NCBI GenBank assembly: GCA_947258905.1
Contig: CAMYKF010000731.1
Span: forward strand, 1 to 46,361
Origin: an uncultured Pirellulaceae bacterium
GTDB lineage: Bacteria > Planctomycetota > Planctomycetia > Pirellulales > Pirellulaceae
DNA: 46,361 nt
Direction of reading: 5' to 3'
Shown: positions 1 to 9,593 of the stretch, piece after piece
Layout: each line of letters opens with the position of its first letter
Position numbering within the stretch: the stretch's first letter is position 1
Notes under the pieces: generated by a model
Told to the model about the DNA's origin: nothing
The model's database searches: none
Seen by the model: the letters and a program-made list of their open reading frames with translations, nothing else
Made by a program: the position numbers and the translations under genes

Positions 1-102
1 GTGTCCGAGCACAACCAGTCCCGCGAATCGGGCTGTCGCAAGTACTGTCTAAAGAACGGACCCTGGCTGCTGGTGTGGTCCGAGCCACATAACGACCGCC
101 TA

Positions 103-648
103 TCAACTCGCCAATCGTGCGAAAACTTCTCGTGGATTAGCGTATTTGCGACCTTCCGCATCAGAGAGTGCCGACATCGGAGTCTTATTCAAGCGATACC
201 CGACTTCGCTCGGAGCCATGTCTCCTTTCAGGCAATACTTGGCTTCCTCCACCAGTTCGTTCATCGAGCCGGTTACCGAGCGGTTTAATGCCTTACCGAA
301 GTAGACCGTCGCACTGGCGGGTGCAATGAACTTCCGGTAGACAAACTGCTGGCCGTCGTCCGCCGCGAACTCGCGAATAGTTTGCAGCGCCCGGGCGATG
401 AAGATACCATCATCGGTGATCCCCTTGCCGTACATCACACAAGAATAAAGCGAAGCCGTGTTGGTCAAAATCATGTATTGGACTCGATCAGCCGTGAATA
501 AGTGAGCGGACCAGTCGGCATATGGATTCTCATCCAATGGCATCTCTGTAAACGTGCCCGCTTTGATCTTCTTGTTCAGCTTTTGAGAGAGTCGAAAGAT
601 CACGATACGCATTCTTTCTGCGAAAAGTTGCTCTTGGACTTTTTGCAC
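103..648 (-). CDS. DUF6933-like hypothetical protein
   Basis: 181 aa ORF, well-formed protein (QKLNKKIKAG...NPYADWSAHLFTADRVQYMILTNTASLYS...) resembling the DUF6933 family. Confidence 0.75.
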   Translation of the reverse strand: MQKVQEQLFAERMRIVIFRLSQKLNKKIKAGTFTEMPLDENPYADWSAHLFTADRVQYMILTNTASLYSCVMYGKGITDDGIFIARALQTIREFAADDGQQFVYRKFIAPASATVYFGKALNRSVTGSMNELVEEAKYCLKGDMAPSEVGYRLNKTPMSALSDAEGRKYANPREVFARLAS

Positions 649-699
649 GGGAGAATCAATCCACGTCCAGACAGGTTTTGGCGCCTGAACAATCTCACG

Positions 700-987
700 T
701 TAACGCCGCCCCGGAATCTTCCGTTGCTGCGGTCGCTTGCGGCTCCTTGCCATGGGCACTCTCTTTAACCGCTGACGTTCCGCCTTTGCGTCGTCTCTGA
801 TCATTTGGAATCGAACAAGCGATACGAATCTCTCGCTGACTTCAATTCCGCAGTGTTGTAACGCATCGACAACCTGCGCAGGTTTAGCATGCATCCCCAT
901 TCGGGCAAACATATCCGTGATCGCTTTACGTCTATTCGTGGTCATCCACTTCCTGTTTTCGCTCACGTTATTATAATCGACTGACAC
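700..987 (-). CDS. small HTH-like protein
   Basis: 95 aa; 'AKPAQVVDALQHCGIEVSERFVSLVRFQM' resembles the planctomycete winged-helix-like pattern (P-x-E-V-V-E-A-L-x-x-x-G-I-x-V-S). Confidence 0.5.
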   Translation of the reverse strand: MSVDYNNVSENRKWMTTNRRKAITDMFARMGMHAKPAQVVDALQHCGIEVSERFVSLVRFQMIRDDAKAERQRLKRVPMARSRKRPQQRKIPGRR

Positions 988-1044
988 CTCGCTTGAGCCT
1001 GCTGCGTGCGCGGTTCAGGGACCCGGCATGATATAATCGCCAAC

Positions 1045-1530
1045 ATGTCGATTAAGATCACTTGCGAGTCGTGCCAAAAACAGCACCCTCGACCTGGCCC
1101 AGGACCCCGATAATGGAATCCCCCTGGCACCTACGGAATCCGTGCCACCGGAAACCAATCCGGCTGCACTCACACCCGGCATCACGGATCACATGAAGGC
1201 CACCCACCGGTCATCGCCCGTGCCCGCCCAAAAACCGCCACCCGATTTGTCGGGCAAGTTGCCCGCGCTGTCTGGACAAGACGCGCGGCGCAAACGCGAA
1301 GACGAAATCGTCGCCGGCGTGACCCCCAAAGACGACTGGCGCAAGGATCTGAAACCGGTAGTCGATGATCACAGTTGCGATTTGATGGATGGCAGCATTG
1401 TGGACGGATTGCTGATGATCGTGGCCGGCGTTGTATTTGCGTCTGGGCATGGAATATGGGCTACATCATTGGCGCCGGTGTCGCCCTGATCGTCTTTGGC
1501 CTGGTGGCGTTGCTGCGCGGTCTTGCCTGA
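1045..1530 (+). pseudogene. decayed planctomycete-type zinc-ribbon/membrane hypothetical protein
   Basis: Starts MSIKITCESCQK then is disrupted; continues in another frame (STLDLAQDPDNGIPLAPTESVPPETNP...SIVDGLLMIVAGVVF) and ends in a third (VWAWNMGYIIGAGVALIVFGLVALLRGLA*). Confidence 0.55.
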
Positions 1531-2033
1531 CAGGCTGCGTAAACGGCCAAAACGTTCACGGATTGAAACACCTGCTGGTCCCTGATCTGCCGCTGCAACA
1601 ACACCGGCGCGTACGCGCTTGCGAGCGCGGCAAAAAATGTCTACTTGAGGGCTCGCCAAGGCAGCGAGGTGGCTGGTGGTGGGGAAGCAAACGGGTCGGC
1701 AGCGCGATACGCCGCATGAAGTTTGGCAACTCGAAATGCATTGGGAAGCTGGCGACATTTTGGCGCGTGCGTTTTTTTGGACGGGTGGGCGCGAGTTGCG
1801 TATAAGGGACCGGACGGGTGTTGGCGCGCGACTCATGGATCTCTGACTGCGCACGGATATGGCGTACGTATAACGACGCCATCGACGACAAAAATCTTAA
1901 AAATTCCGGCGTAAAACCCATCAGTTTGGGGATTATTTTCCAGCTGCTTTTGCTGACGGCGGGACAGCGTGCTTGCCGACAGGAATCAGCAGCGGATTTC
2001 TGTTTCTGTTTTGTCAAGGACAAGGGAGTACGT

Positions 2034-2504
2034 ATGTCTCATCATCACCCACAGTCATCCCAGGACCAACTGCCTGAGCAAAAGGAGGTGAATCGGCGCA
2101 AGTTTGTGCAGACGATTATGGCATCGATACCAGCCGCCAGTCTGGCTTGCGCTATTCCGGCCATGGCCGGCGACTCTGGTGACACGCCATCCGATGTGCG
2201 CAGGCCCAGCGGCGAGTGGATCTGCGCCATCCAGGTGTTGTTCCAGTTCGGCGATGACCTTTCGCTCTATTTAATGTTGAACTGCTCAACCAACGAGTTC
2301 TACAATTTTGTGGGAACCGCGAATATGCCCTTGGGCAAATGCGACAATCCCGAAGCCGGCGGTTGCCATCTGATGTCCACCTTCAATACCTATCCGCGCA
2401 CGGACGATGAGTTGGGGTGGGTCCTTTCTCCGGATCTGGATGACGCAGCGGTCAAGCGAGTGGAGTATGTTTGCACGGCCATGAGGGCCAGTGTCACCCG
2501 CTAA
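2034..2504 (+). CDS. hypothetical secreted protein with Tat-like signal
   Basis: ATG at 2034; NRRKFVQTIMASIPAASLACAIPAMA signal-like N-terminus followed by Cys-containing domain. Confidence 0.55.
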   Translation: MSHHHPQSSQDQLPEQKEVNRRKFVQTIMASIPAASLACAIPAMAGDSGDTPSDVRRPSGEWICAIQVLFQFGDDLSLYLMLNCSTNEFYNFVGTANMPLGKCDNPEAGGCHLMSTFNTYPRTDDELGWVLSPDLDDAAVKRVEYVCTAMRASVTR

Positions 2505-2593
2505 ATCTTCAATGGAATGATGCGGTCGCGGCAAGTCTGCCCCTTGCCGTGTCGCCGCGTTCCAGATTGGAGACGTCAACGGGACCTTCCGCT

Positions 2594-4546
2594 TTACGCG
2601 TCACGCGCTGTCAGCGGTCGGCTGCTGCGTGCACCGCGAAAACACAGCCGGGTGGCAACCATATGGATACTGGAATGGTGGCTGTTGTCACTGGAATGCG
2701 TCTTATACGAACGCAACGTCTGTTCCATCAACTCGGGCTGGTCGATTTTGACCGGTGTAGTGTGTGAAATGGTGGCAGTCCATTCACGGGCATCCGGATC
2801 TTTTTCCAAATAGCCGCCTTGAATCCCGCTCAAGAGTTCCTGGTAGAATGGCAGCCGCTTTCCAATGTTTTCCAAAAATGCCACGGCGTCATTGAAGGGC
2901 GTGCAGGCATACGGTGACGAGTCCGGGCCTGGTGGCGACAAAATAACCGGCACATCAATGGATGACGGAAGCTCGGCGCGATCAATCCACGTATCGTCGA
3001 CCATAGTCATCCCGTTCAGGTCAGAAACCTCAACGGAAACAGGGGGTAAAACAATGGTGTCGCCGCGACGTCGCCAGGTGATGTGGCTGTGCAGCTGAGG
3101 ATATTGGCGGGGACGCGGAACCCGACGGAAGACTTCATGAAACTCCCCGGATCCTGTCACCGCCACCACGAGATAGTCGCCGGGCGTCAACTCGGTTTCC
3201 ACAGGACTGGTCCCGGCGGAAACGGACTTGTTGACCTGGGGAAAGCCTTGCTCATCCAGCGGGCAGAAAGTGACTTGCGCGCCGACTGGATTGGTAGTCA
3301 GCATGACAGGCACTTTTGTTGAGGGTGAGGCAGGCCAAAGATTCCACCCCAAGGCGCCTCCGGTCGCCAGCAAACCGCCACCGATCAACACTTTGCCGAG
3401 AAACTGGCGTCGTCCGGTACGTGGCAAGACATCCCGGCTGGCCAGTTCCCGTCTCAAGGCCCCGTTGTTCAGCACACGCAACAGGTCGTACTGCATTGCC
3501 TGGGCCGACTGATACCGCTTGAGCGGTGATTTGGACAAGGCCTTGGCGCAAATCGTCGCAATGCTCGCGGGAATTGGCGGATCCAGACCACGCAGATTCG
3601 GCGGTTCGACATGCAGAATCTGGTCGAGGATAACGCGACTGTTGCCCTTAAAGGGACGTCCGCCGGACAGGGCTTCGAACAACACCACGCCCAACGAGAA
3701 TACATCGCTGCGTGCGTCGACTTGCTCGACATCGCCCCGCGCCTGCTCGGGAGACATGTAGGCAATCGTCCCCTTTAATAGGCCAGATACGGATTGCTGA
3801 AGACCGCTGTCGATGACCTTGGCCAGGCCAAAGTCGAGAACCTTGATGTGACCCAGCCGGTCAATCATGAGGTTCCGCGGTTTAATGTCACGGTGCACCA
3901 CGCCCCGGTCGTGGGCAAACTGCATGGCTTCGGCCGTTTCCATGATCCAGCGTGCGGCATCGTCAACAGGCAGCGGACCTTCGATCAGCACATCATGCAT
4001 GGAGATTCCGTCCACCCATTCCGTGACGCACACGTTCCACGCGGCGTGTTCGAAAGCATCCAGCAATCTCACGATGCGGGGATGATTCAGTTTCTTGAGC
4101 GCTTCCACCTCTCGTTGAAAGTTGAGTTCGCCGACTGGCAAGTCCGTTGCCCGAGTCAGCTTGAGCGCCACGCGACGATGACGGTTTGCGTCGAATGCGA
4201 GAAAGACGACGGCAAATCCGCCGCTGCCGGTTTGTTCCACCAGTTCGTAACTGCCAATCTTGCAAGGATATTCCGTCTCTTGCGTGCACATCGCAGCGGC
4301 AGTGTCGGCAGTATTCTGCAACAGGGAGTTGCCTGCAGGCTGGTGATCGCCATCAAAATGCTTGTCGACGTGCACCAACTCCTGCTGCAGCACGGTGCGT
4401 GCCTCGTCACCATGACAACGCTCAAGGAAATCGTCATGTCGTGGTTCATGACCCAGACTTCTGGCCATCTCGTAATCCGAAAGAATCGAATCGAGCGCGT
4501 TGCGGATCGCGGGATTCGTGCGATGCCAGGTTGTCATATGGGACAT
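2594..4546 (-). CDS. serine/threonine protein kinase with C-terminal transmembrane/extracytoplasmic region
   Basis: HRDIKPRNLMID, DFGLAKV, SPEQARGD motifs; TM segment FLGKVLIGGGLLATGGALGWNLW. Confidence 0.95.
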   Translation of the reverse strand: MSHMTTWHRTNPAIRNALDSILSDYEMARSLGHEPRHDDFLERCHGDEARTVLQQELVHVDKHFDGDHQPAGNSLLQNTADTAAAMCTQETEYPCKIGSYELVEQTGSGGFAVVFLAFDANRHRRVALKLTRATDLPVGELNFQREVEALKKLNHPRIVRLLDAFEHAAWNVCVTEWVDGISMHDVLIEGPLPVDDAARWIMETAEAMQFAHDRGVVHRDIKPRNLMIDRLGHIKVLDFGLAKVIDSGLQQSVSGLLKGTIAYMSPEQARGDVEQVDARSDVFSLGVVLFEALSGGRPFKGNSRVILDQILHVEPPNLRGLDPPIPASIATICAKALSKSPLKRYQSAQAMQYDLLRVLNNGALRRELASRDVLPRTGRRQFLGKVLIGGGLLATGGALGWNLWPASPSTKVPVMLTTNPVGAQVTFCPLDEQGFPQVNKSVSAGTSPVETELTPGDYLVVAVTGSGEFHEVFRRVPRPRQYPQLHSHITWRRRGDTIVLPPVSVEVSDLNGMTMVDDTWIDRAELPSSIDVPVILSPPGPDSSPYACTPFNDAVAFLENIGKRLPFYQELLSGIQGGYLEKDPDAREWTATISHTTPVKIDQPELMEQTLRSYKTHSSDNSHHSSIHMVATRLCFRGARSSRPLTARDA

Positions 4547-4569
4547 GGAAACAAATCAGGGGAAGGCAT

Positions 4570-5190
4570 TCAGGGGATGGCTTGGGAGGCAGGGGCAGAC
4601 TCGAGGCACGCAGGTGGTTGACCGGCAGGATCACTGTGGTTCAAGCGATTCCAGACGTCACGGATCAGGACCAGCTTTCGTTGCACGGTACGTGAGGACA
4701 CACCCAGTCGCCGGGCAATCTCATCAGTATCGTGGCCGTCCAGTGCCAAATTGAGAATCTCGCGTGACCCCGCATCCAGCAGCCGCAACAGGTAATTGAT
4801 GTCGTCTTGCAATTCAATCTGCAAGGTGGGGGGAGGACGTCGATCCTGTAGTTCGGAAAGCGAAATCTCCTGGTCTGCGAGCAGGCAGCGTTTGTCCGCT
4901 GTCGCATGACGCCGACGATCAATCAACTTGTGAAAAAGGCACGTCTCAAGGTAACGCCACAAGGAAATCGGAGTGTCCTGACGGGCGACCGAATCGGATC
5001 CAAAGTGGCGTAACGCATTGCGGAAAACACTTTGGGTCAGGTCTTCCTCGTCACAGTCAAATGACTCGTTGCGAAGTAGACGGCGGGCCTTGGCCAGAAT
5101 GCGGGGCCAGTATTTTTTGCAGATATCATTGCCCGCGGTTTCATCGCCGCGCGACAGGTCCAAAGTCCACCTTGAAACGGATCCGGGCAT
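4570..5190 (-). CDS. ECF-type RNA polymerase sigma factor
   Basis: Sigma-2-like region (EEDLTQSVFRNALRHFG) and sigma-4 HTH (TDEIARRLGVSSRTVQRKLVLIRDVW); immediately upstream of the kinase. Confidence 0.85.
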   Translation of the reverse strand: MPGSVSRWTLDLSRGDETAGNDICKKYWPRILAKARRLLRNESFDCDEEDLTQSVFRNALRHFGSDSVARQDTPISLWRYLETCLFHKLIDRRRHATADKRCLLADQEISLSELQDRRPPPTLQIELQDDINYLLRLLDAGSREILNLALDGHDTDEIARRLGVSSRTVQRKLVLIRDVWNRLNHSDPAGQPPACLESAPASQAIP

Positions 5191-5548
5191 GGGGGGTCAC
5201 CGATTTTGTAGCCGCTTCTCTATCGTCCGTGACGTCGCCGTCGAGATCGAACATAACAATCGTTGTGGTGCGAAACAAGCTAATTCAGAATAGCTGAGTA
5301 GATGAACGTTTTCAGGGGGATTGGCTTCCCTGGGTCCGGGCCGTCAAGTTAGGAATCTTAACGATTGCCCAGCTTCACATACACAATGTCGAATTGACAG
5401 CAATCCATGCATTGCTTGCATGCTGGGGAAGGGAATTCCTGATACGGATTAAGGGGAATACCGATTTCGTCGTGCCTCCGCTAATGGCATAATCCCCGCG
5501 GAATTCAGGGCTTGATCACCTTGAATTTCTGGCTGATCAGCCGCGTTT

Positions 5549-5590
5549 AGCTCTTGTCGGGAACTGCCCTTTCCGACCGGAGCTTTTTTT
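5549..5590 (+). terminator. intrinsic terminator, plus strand
   Basis: 15-nt arms AGCTCTTGTCGGGAA / TTTCCGACCGGAGCT (near-perfect with G-U pairs, one mismatch), 6-nt loop, then T7. Confidence 0.65.
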
Positions 5591-5600
5591 ATGTTGGTCT

Positions 5601-6326
5601 TTAACCGGGAATCTGCTGAGCCGACGGGACGTTCATTGCAATACAATTCGCGCCCCCAGGCACAGCGGCATCTTTCCCCGGCTGTGCGGCATCGACCAGC
5701 TGGGAGACTCGCGAACCGCCCAGCAGATACGGGCAGATCACTTCATCCACTCCCAGTTTGGCCATCCGGCCCGCCAGGTTTCCCTCCAGTGACAAACTGT
5801 AAACCGCTAGCCGGGGATGCAGGTCCTTGCAGGTCATGGAGATGAGCAGGTTGTCGACATCGGACTGGGTGGCAGCTACCACGCACCGTGCGTTGGCCAG
5901 ATTGGCGTGCGCCAGTGCCAGTTCACTGGCGGGCGATTCTTCGATCAGAGGTACATCGGGAAAGCGGACACGTAACGACTCGATTTCTGATTGATCGTCG
6001 CTGATTACCGCTACGCGATGCTGGCCGGCATACAGGAATTCCAGAATGGATCGGGCGAACACGCCTGATCCGCAGATGATGACGTGGTTTTTGAGCCGAC
6101 TGGCCATGCGTTTCATTCTCCGTTGCAAAAAGACACCGCGGATATCACCGTCAACAAAAACACTGGTTATTCCCGCCGTCCAGCAACACATGCAAACGAT
6201 GGAAACCAGAATTAAACCGGACGTAAATGCCCGACCGGGAGGACTCAGTTTGTGGAATCCGAGTGTCCCGGCGGCGATGAGCGCGGCAACGATGAGAGCC
6301 AGTTTGAGTACGCGTTGTAAAACCAC
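5601..6326 (-). CDS. K+-channel-like TrkA-N (RCK) domain protein lacking pore loop
   Basis: Two hydrophobic segments then RMKRMASRLKNHVIICGSGVFARSILEFL...VAVISDD Rossmann fold. Confidence 0.75.
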   Translation of the reverse strand: MVLQRVLKLALIVAALIAAGTLGFHKLSPPGRAFTSGLILVSIVCMCCWTAGITSVFVDGDIRGVFLQRRMKRMASRLKNHVIICGSGVFARSILEFLYAGQHRVAVISDDQSEIESLRVRFPDVPLIEESPASELALAHANLANARCVVAATQSDVDNLLISMTCKDLHPRLAVYSLSLEGNLAGRMAKLGVDEVICPYLLGGSRVSQLVDAAQPGKDAAVPGGANCIAMNVPSAQQIPG

Positions 6327-6368
6327 TTGTATTCAGGGGGACAAGCAAACAGCAGGTTCAATTTTCGA

Positions 6369-7229
6369 TCAGCTTCCCGCCCCGGCGAGCACCTCGAATT
6401 CCTCTCGTGAGGACTCGACAACTTCTTCCCGGCGATCCGGTTCCAAACCGGCAATGATCCGGTTATGCGAATATTGTTCTGCATCCAGGGGCTGGGCCTC
6501 GCTGCCGATCCCGTCGCTAATCGCCACATGATTGGCGGCTTCCACGACCTCGGACAACGGCGTGGGCAAAGGCTGTGCCTGGTTGCCGTGATGATGACCG
6601 ATGACTCCGGTGATCTCGGCCGGGAATCCCCATCGTCGCGCGCAAATCTCGCCGACTTCCTGATGCGAGATGCCCAGAACTTCCTCTTCAACCCTTAGAA
6701 TCTCGTGCGGATCGGCCGCTTCGACCAGCTTGCTGTAATCGGATGACAACAACTGGGTGAGGACCAGTTTGCCAATGTCGTGCAACACGCCACCGAGGAA
6801 TGCCTGATCGGGATCACAAACTTCTTTCTGCCGTGTCAGATTTCGTGCAACCGAGGCACAGCCCAGGGAATGTCGAAACAGTTGCTCCCGAAAGCCCTGT
6901 CCGTGATCACCTTCGCGAAACATCTTCATCGCCGCAAACGACGCAGCCAGCCGCGAGATGTTGCGACTGCCCAAAATAACGACCGCGTGCGCGATGGTGT
7001 CAATTTGCCGGGCATATCCGTACAGCGGGCTGTTGGCCACGGCAAGCACACGGGCTGCCATGGCCGGTTCCGTTTCAATGATAGAAACAACTTCATCCGT
7101 CTGGCCTTGCGGATCCTGGCAGGCGTTGAGCAATGCCAGCGCGCCAGCTGGCAACGGCTGGACAGAATCCAGATCCTGCAGTTGCGTCAGCAGCATTTCG
7201 CGATTGGCCGAGAAAGCAGAGTTCGTCAT
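6369..7229 (-). CDS. HDOD domain protein
   Basis: AARVLAVANSPLYGYARQIDTIAHAVVILGSRNISRLAASFA and LHDIGKLVL motifs. Confidence 0.9.
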   Translation of the reverse strand: MTNSAFSANREMLLTQLQDLDSVQPLPAGALALLNACQDPQGQTDEVVSIIETEPAMAARVLAVANSPLYGYARQIDTIAHAVVILGSRNISRLAASFAAMKMFREGDHGQGFREQLFRHSLGCASVARNLTRQKEVCDPDQAFLGGVLHDIGKLVLTQLLSSDYSKLVEAADPHEILRVEEEVLGISHQEVGEICARRWGFPAEITGVIGHHHGNQAQPLPTPLSEVVEAANHVAISDGIGSEAQPLDAEQYSHNRIIAGLEPDRREEVVESSREEFEVLAGAGS

Positions 7230-7434
7230 GGAAGTCCGGGGAAATCAAGCGAGTTCGATGGTCAGAGTACTGCCGCCGGGTTATCGATGGGGCAACGGAG
7301 CGCTTGTCCGTCAAAGTCCGCGAGGCCCGGAATTGGACCGTGGGGCAGTCCGGCACTGACGATTGGACGGAATACAGGGGATCCTGCCACCGAACTGACC
7401 CGTCAGCGGGTTGGCCAGGCGGGCTGCGGGCTGT

Positions 7435-8502
7435 CTATCTCAGCTGCCGGTCGATCGATTGAATGTAGATCAGGACTTCGGCCACAGTTTGATACAAGTC
7501 CAGCGGAATTTCGCTGCCGATCTCGACCTGACTGTACAGGGCTCGTGCCAATGGTTTCCGCTCGACCACCGAGACTTCGTGGGCCCGCGCGATCTGGATG
7601 ATTTTGCGCGCGAGATGATCGCGACCCTTGGCGACAACCACGGGCGCAACCATGGTTCGCGGCTCGTACTTCAAAGCTACGGCAAAATGCGTGGGGTTGG
7701 TGATGACCACCGTCGATGAGGGGACATCCTGTAACATGCGGCGCTGGCTCATCTCGCGTTGCAACCGCTTTCGACGCGCCCGTACATGCGGATCGCCCTC
7801 TTCTTCCTTGTGTTCGTCCCGCAGTTCCTGGCGGGACATTTTCAGATCCTCGATATGTTTCCATTTTTGAAAGACGAAATCGCCGATACCCAGCAGGACC
7901 AGGCCAGCCGAAACACCGGTCATCATGACCAGCAACAGGTCCAGCATCATGTCCAGGGAACGCTCCAGAGAATCATCGGCCAGCCAGCCGACCTGATCGT
8001 ACCGTGTTACCACGATGAAATACACAATGCCCGAGATCACCGAGAGTTTGAACAGGGACATCACGCCCCGCATTACGGAACGGGTCGAAAACAGCTTCGA
8101 AACACCCTTTGCGGGATTCAGTTTTTCAAGGTCCAGGTGCAACGCCTTGGGGGATAGCTGAAATCCAGTCATCAGACCGCCGGTCAGCAATGTGGCAACA
8201 AACGTGATCAAAACCACTGGCAGACAGATCAACACGACCTGCCACGTGGATTGTGTCAGCAGGTTTGTCCACAACTGATCATCCCGTGCCGCCGGGCCAA
8301 AATCAGACAGCAATTCGACGATTGCTTCTTGCAGCCCATGCATGAACCAGTCGCCCAGAAGAGCGAACACGAGGGACGTAATCAACAATGCGATGCCATT
8401 GGTCAGGTCGGTACTGTAGGCGATCTGACCCTTTTCGCGGGACCGTTCCAGCTTGCGCGGCGTCGGTTGTTCGGTGCGGTTCTGGTCAGTCTGACTGGAC
8501 AT
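7435..8502 (-). CDS. flhB: flagellar export apparatus protein FlhB
   Basis: EKTEQPTPRKLERSREKGQ-type N-terminus; autocleavage motif NPTH in VVITNPTHFAVAL. Confidence 0.97.
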   Translation of the reverse strand: MSSQTDQNRTEQPTPRKLERSREKGQIAYSTDLTNGIALLITSLVFALLGDWFMHGLQEAIVELLSDFGPAARDDQLWTNLLTQSTWQVVLICLPVVLITFVATLLTGGLMTGFQLSPKALHLDLEKLNPAKGVSKLFSTRSVMRGVMSLFKLSVISGIVYFIVVTRYDQVGWLADDSLERSLDMMLDLLLVMMTGVSAGLVLLGIGDFVFQKWKHIEDLKMSRQELRDEHKEEEGDPHVRARRKRLQREMSQRRMLQDVPSSTVVITNPTHFAVALKYEPRTMVAPVVVAKGRDHLARKIIQIARAHEVSVVERKPLARALYSQVEIGSEIPLDLYQTVAEVLIYIQSIDRQLR

Positions 8503-8524
8503 GATGGGTTATCGGCGAGGACCG

Positions 8525-9301
8525 TCAAAGCGAATGCAGCAGGGATTCAATCATCTGGCGGGCGGCAGCCATCTGGGAGTGCAGACCGCTCCAGATTTGT
8601 GGCAAAAAGATCAGCATGGCCAACAAGCCCAGCAACAAGCGAATTGAAAGGCCGATGGAAAACAGATTGAGAGACGGCACGGCGCGGGCCAGCACCAGCA
8701 AGGCGATGAGCGCCAACATCATCACGATGGCGACCGGCATGGCAATCATCAATCCGTTGCCAGTGAGTTCGGCAAAGGCCCCACCGGCCAAACTGACTGA
8801 CTGCATATCCCAATGATTACCGGCAGGCACCAGGCGAAACGACATATCCAGTGTCCAGACCAGAAAATGATGCAGATCCAGCACGAAAAACATGACCAGG
8901 GCGATCGATTGCATAATCGTGGCCACAATGTTGTTGATCGCTCCCGACGATGGATCGGTCATGGTCGCCATGCTCAACCCGAGTTCCTGGCCGATATAGG
9001 CGCCGGCAATCTGCATGGGGACAAAGAACAGATGGAAGGTAAAAGCCAGCAATCCTCCGAGCATCAGTTCACGTACGACCAGCACGATCAGCAACGCCCA
9101 GTTATCGGAATCGGTGGCCCAAATCAATGCAACTTCGCCTGGCCCGTCCTGGCCGGCAAACCAGAACAGCGTCAGCGAAAGCACCAACCCCAGCTTGACC
9201 AGTCGCGGCGGCCTGAGCGATGTCCACACCGGTACAATCATCCAGAATGTAGCAACGCGCACCAGAATCAGCGCGAAGCACAGAATCCAGGCTTCGGTCA
9301 T
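8525..9301 (-). CDS. fliR: flagellar export protein FliR
   Basis: Multi-TM, ELMLGGLLAFTFHLFFVPMQIAGAYIGQELGLSMATMTDP; position between flhB and fliQ. Confidence 0.93.
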   Translation of the reverse strand: MTEAWILCFALILVRVATFWMIVPVWTSLRPPRLVKLGLVLSLTLFWFAGQDGPGEVALIWATDSDNWALLIVLVVRELMLGGLLAFTFHLFFVPMQIAGAYIGQELGLSMATMTDPSSGAINNIVATIMQSIALVMFFVLDLHHFLVWTLDMSFRLVPAGNHWDMQSVSLAGGAFAELTGNGLMIAMPVAIVMMLALIALLVLARAVPSLNLFSIGLSIRLLLGLLAMLIFLPQIWSGLHSQMAAARQMIESLLHSL

Positions 9302-9567
9302 GTCGCAACGCCCGCCATCTGTTCAAACAGCTTCTGCGTAAACGCGATGAGCACATTAAGACTCCATGTCAGCGACAGCGCGATGACAACGGCGACGGCC
9401 AGAATGCGCGGCGCGAAGGTCAGCGTCTGCTCCTGAACACTGGTGATGGTCTGCAACATTGCGATGACCAGTCCCACGACCAGACTGGTGATGACCGTGG
9501 GTGCAACCAGCAGGAGACCCGTGAACAGGAACTCGCGAACCAGTTGTGCCATTTCGTCAGGTCCCAT
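9298..9567 (-). CDS. fliQ: flagellar export protein FliQ
   Basis: 89 aa; LVVGLVIAMLQTITSVQEQTLTFAPRILAV. Confidence 0.95.
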   Translation of the reverse strand: MGPDEMAQLVREFLFTGLLLVAPTVITSLVVGLVIAMLQTITSVQEQTLTFAPRILAVAVVIALSLTWSLNVLIAFTQKLFEQMAGVAT

Positions 9568-9593
9568 GATTAACTTCCTTGAATTGAACTGGA

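Noticed and set aside
1556-2023. 155-aa minus-strand ORF
   Set aside because: Arg/Ser/Pro-rich, no domain signal; region appears to be non-coding or decayed.
2505-2760. Possible continuation of the 2034 ORF in another frame (GDVNGTFRFTRHALSAVGCCVHRENTAGWQPYGYWNGGCCHW)
   Set aside because: Looks protein-like but overlaps the kinase 3' end and there is no way to confirm a frameshift from sequence alone.
3794-4621. 275-aa plus-strand ORF
   Set aside because: Antisense to the kinase catalytic domain, which has all the expected motifs.
8813-9436. 207-aa plus-strand ORF
   Set aside because: Antisense to fliR/fliQ; His/Gln-rich shadow ORF.
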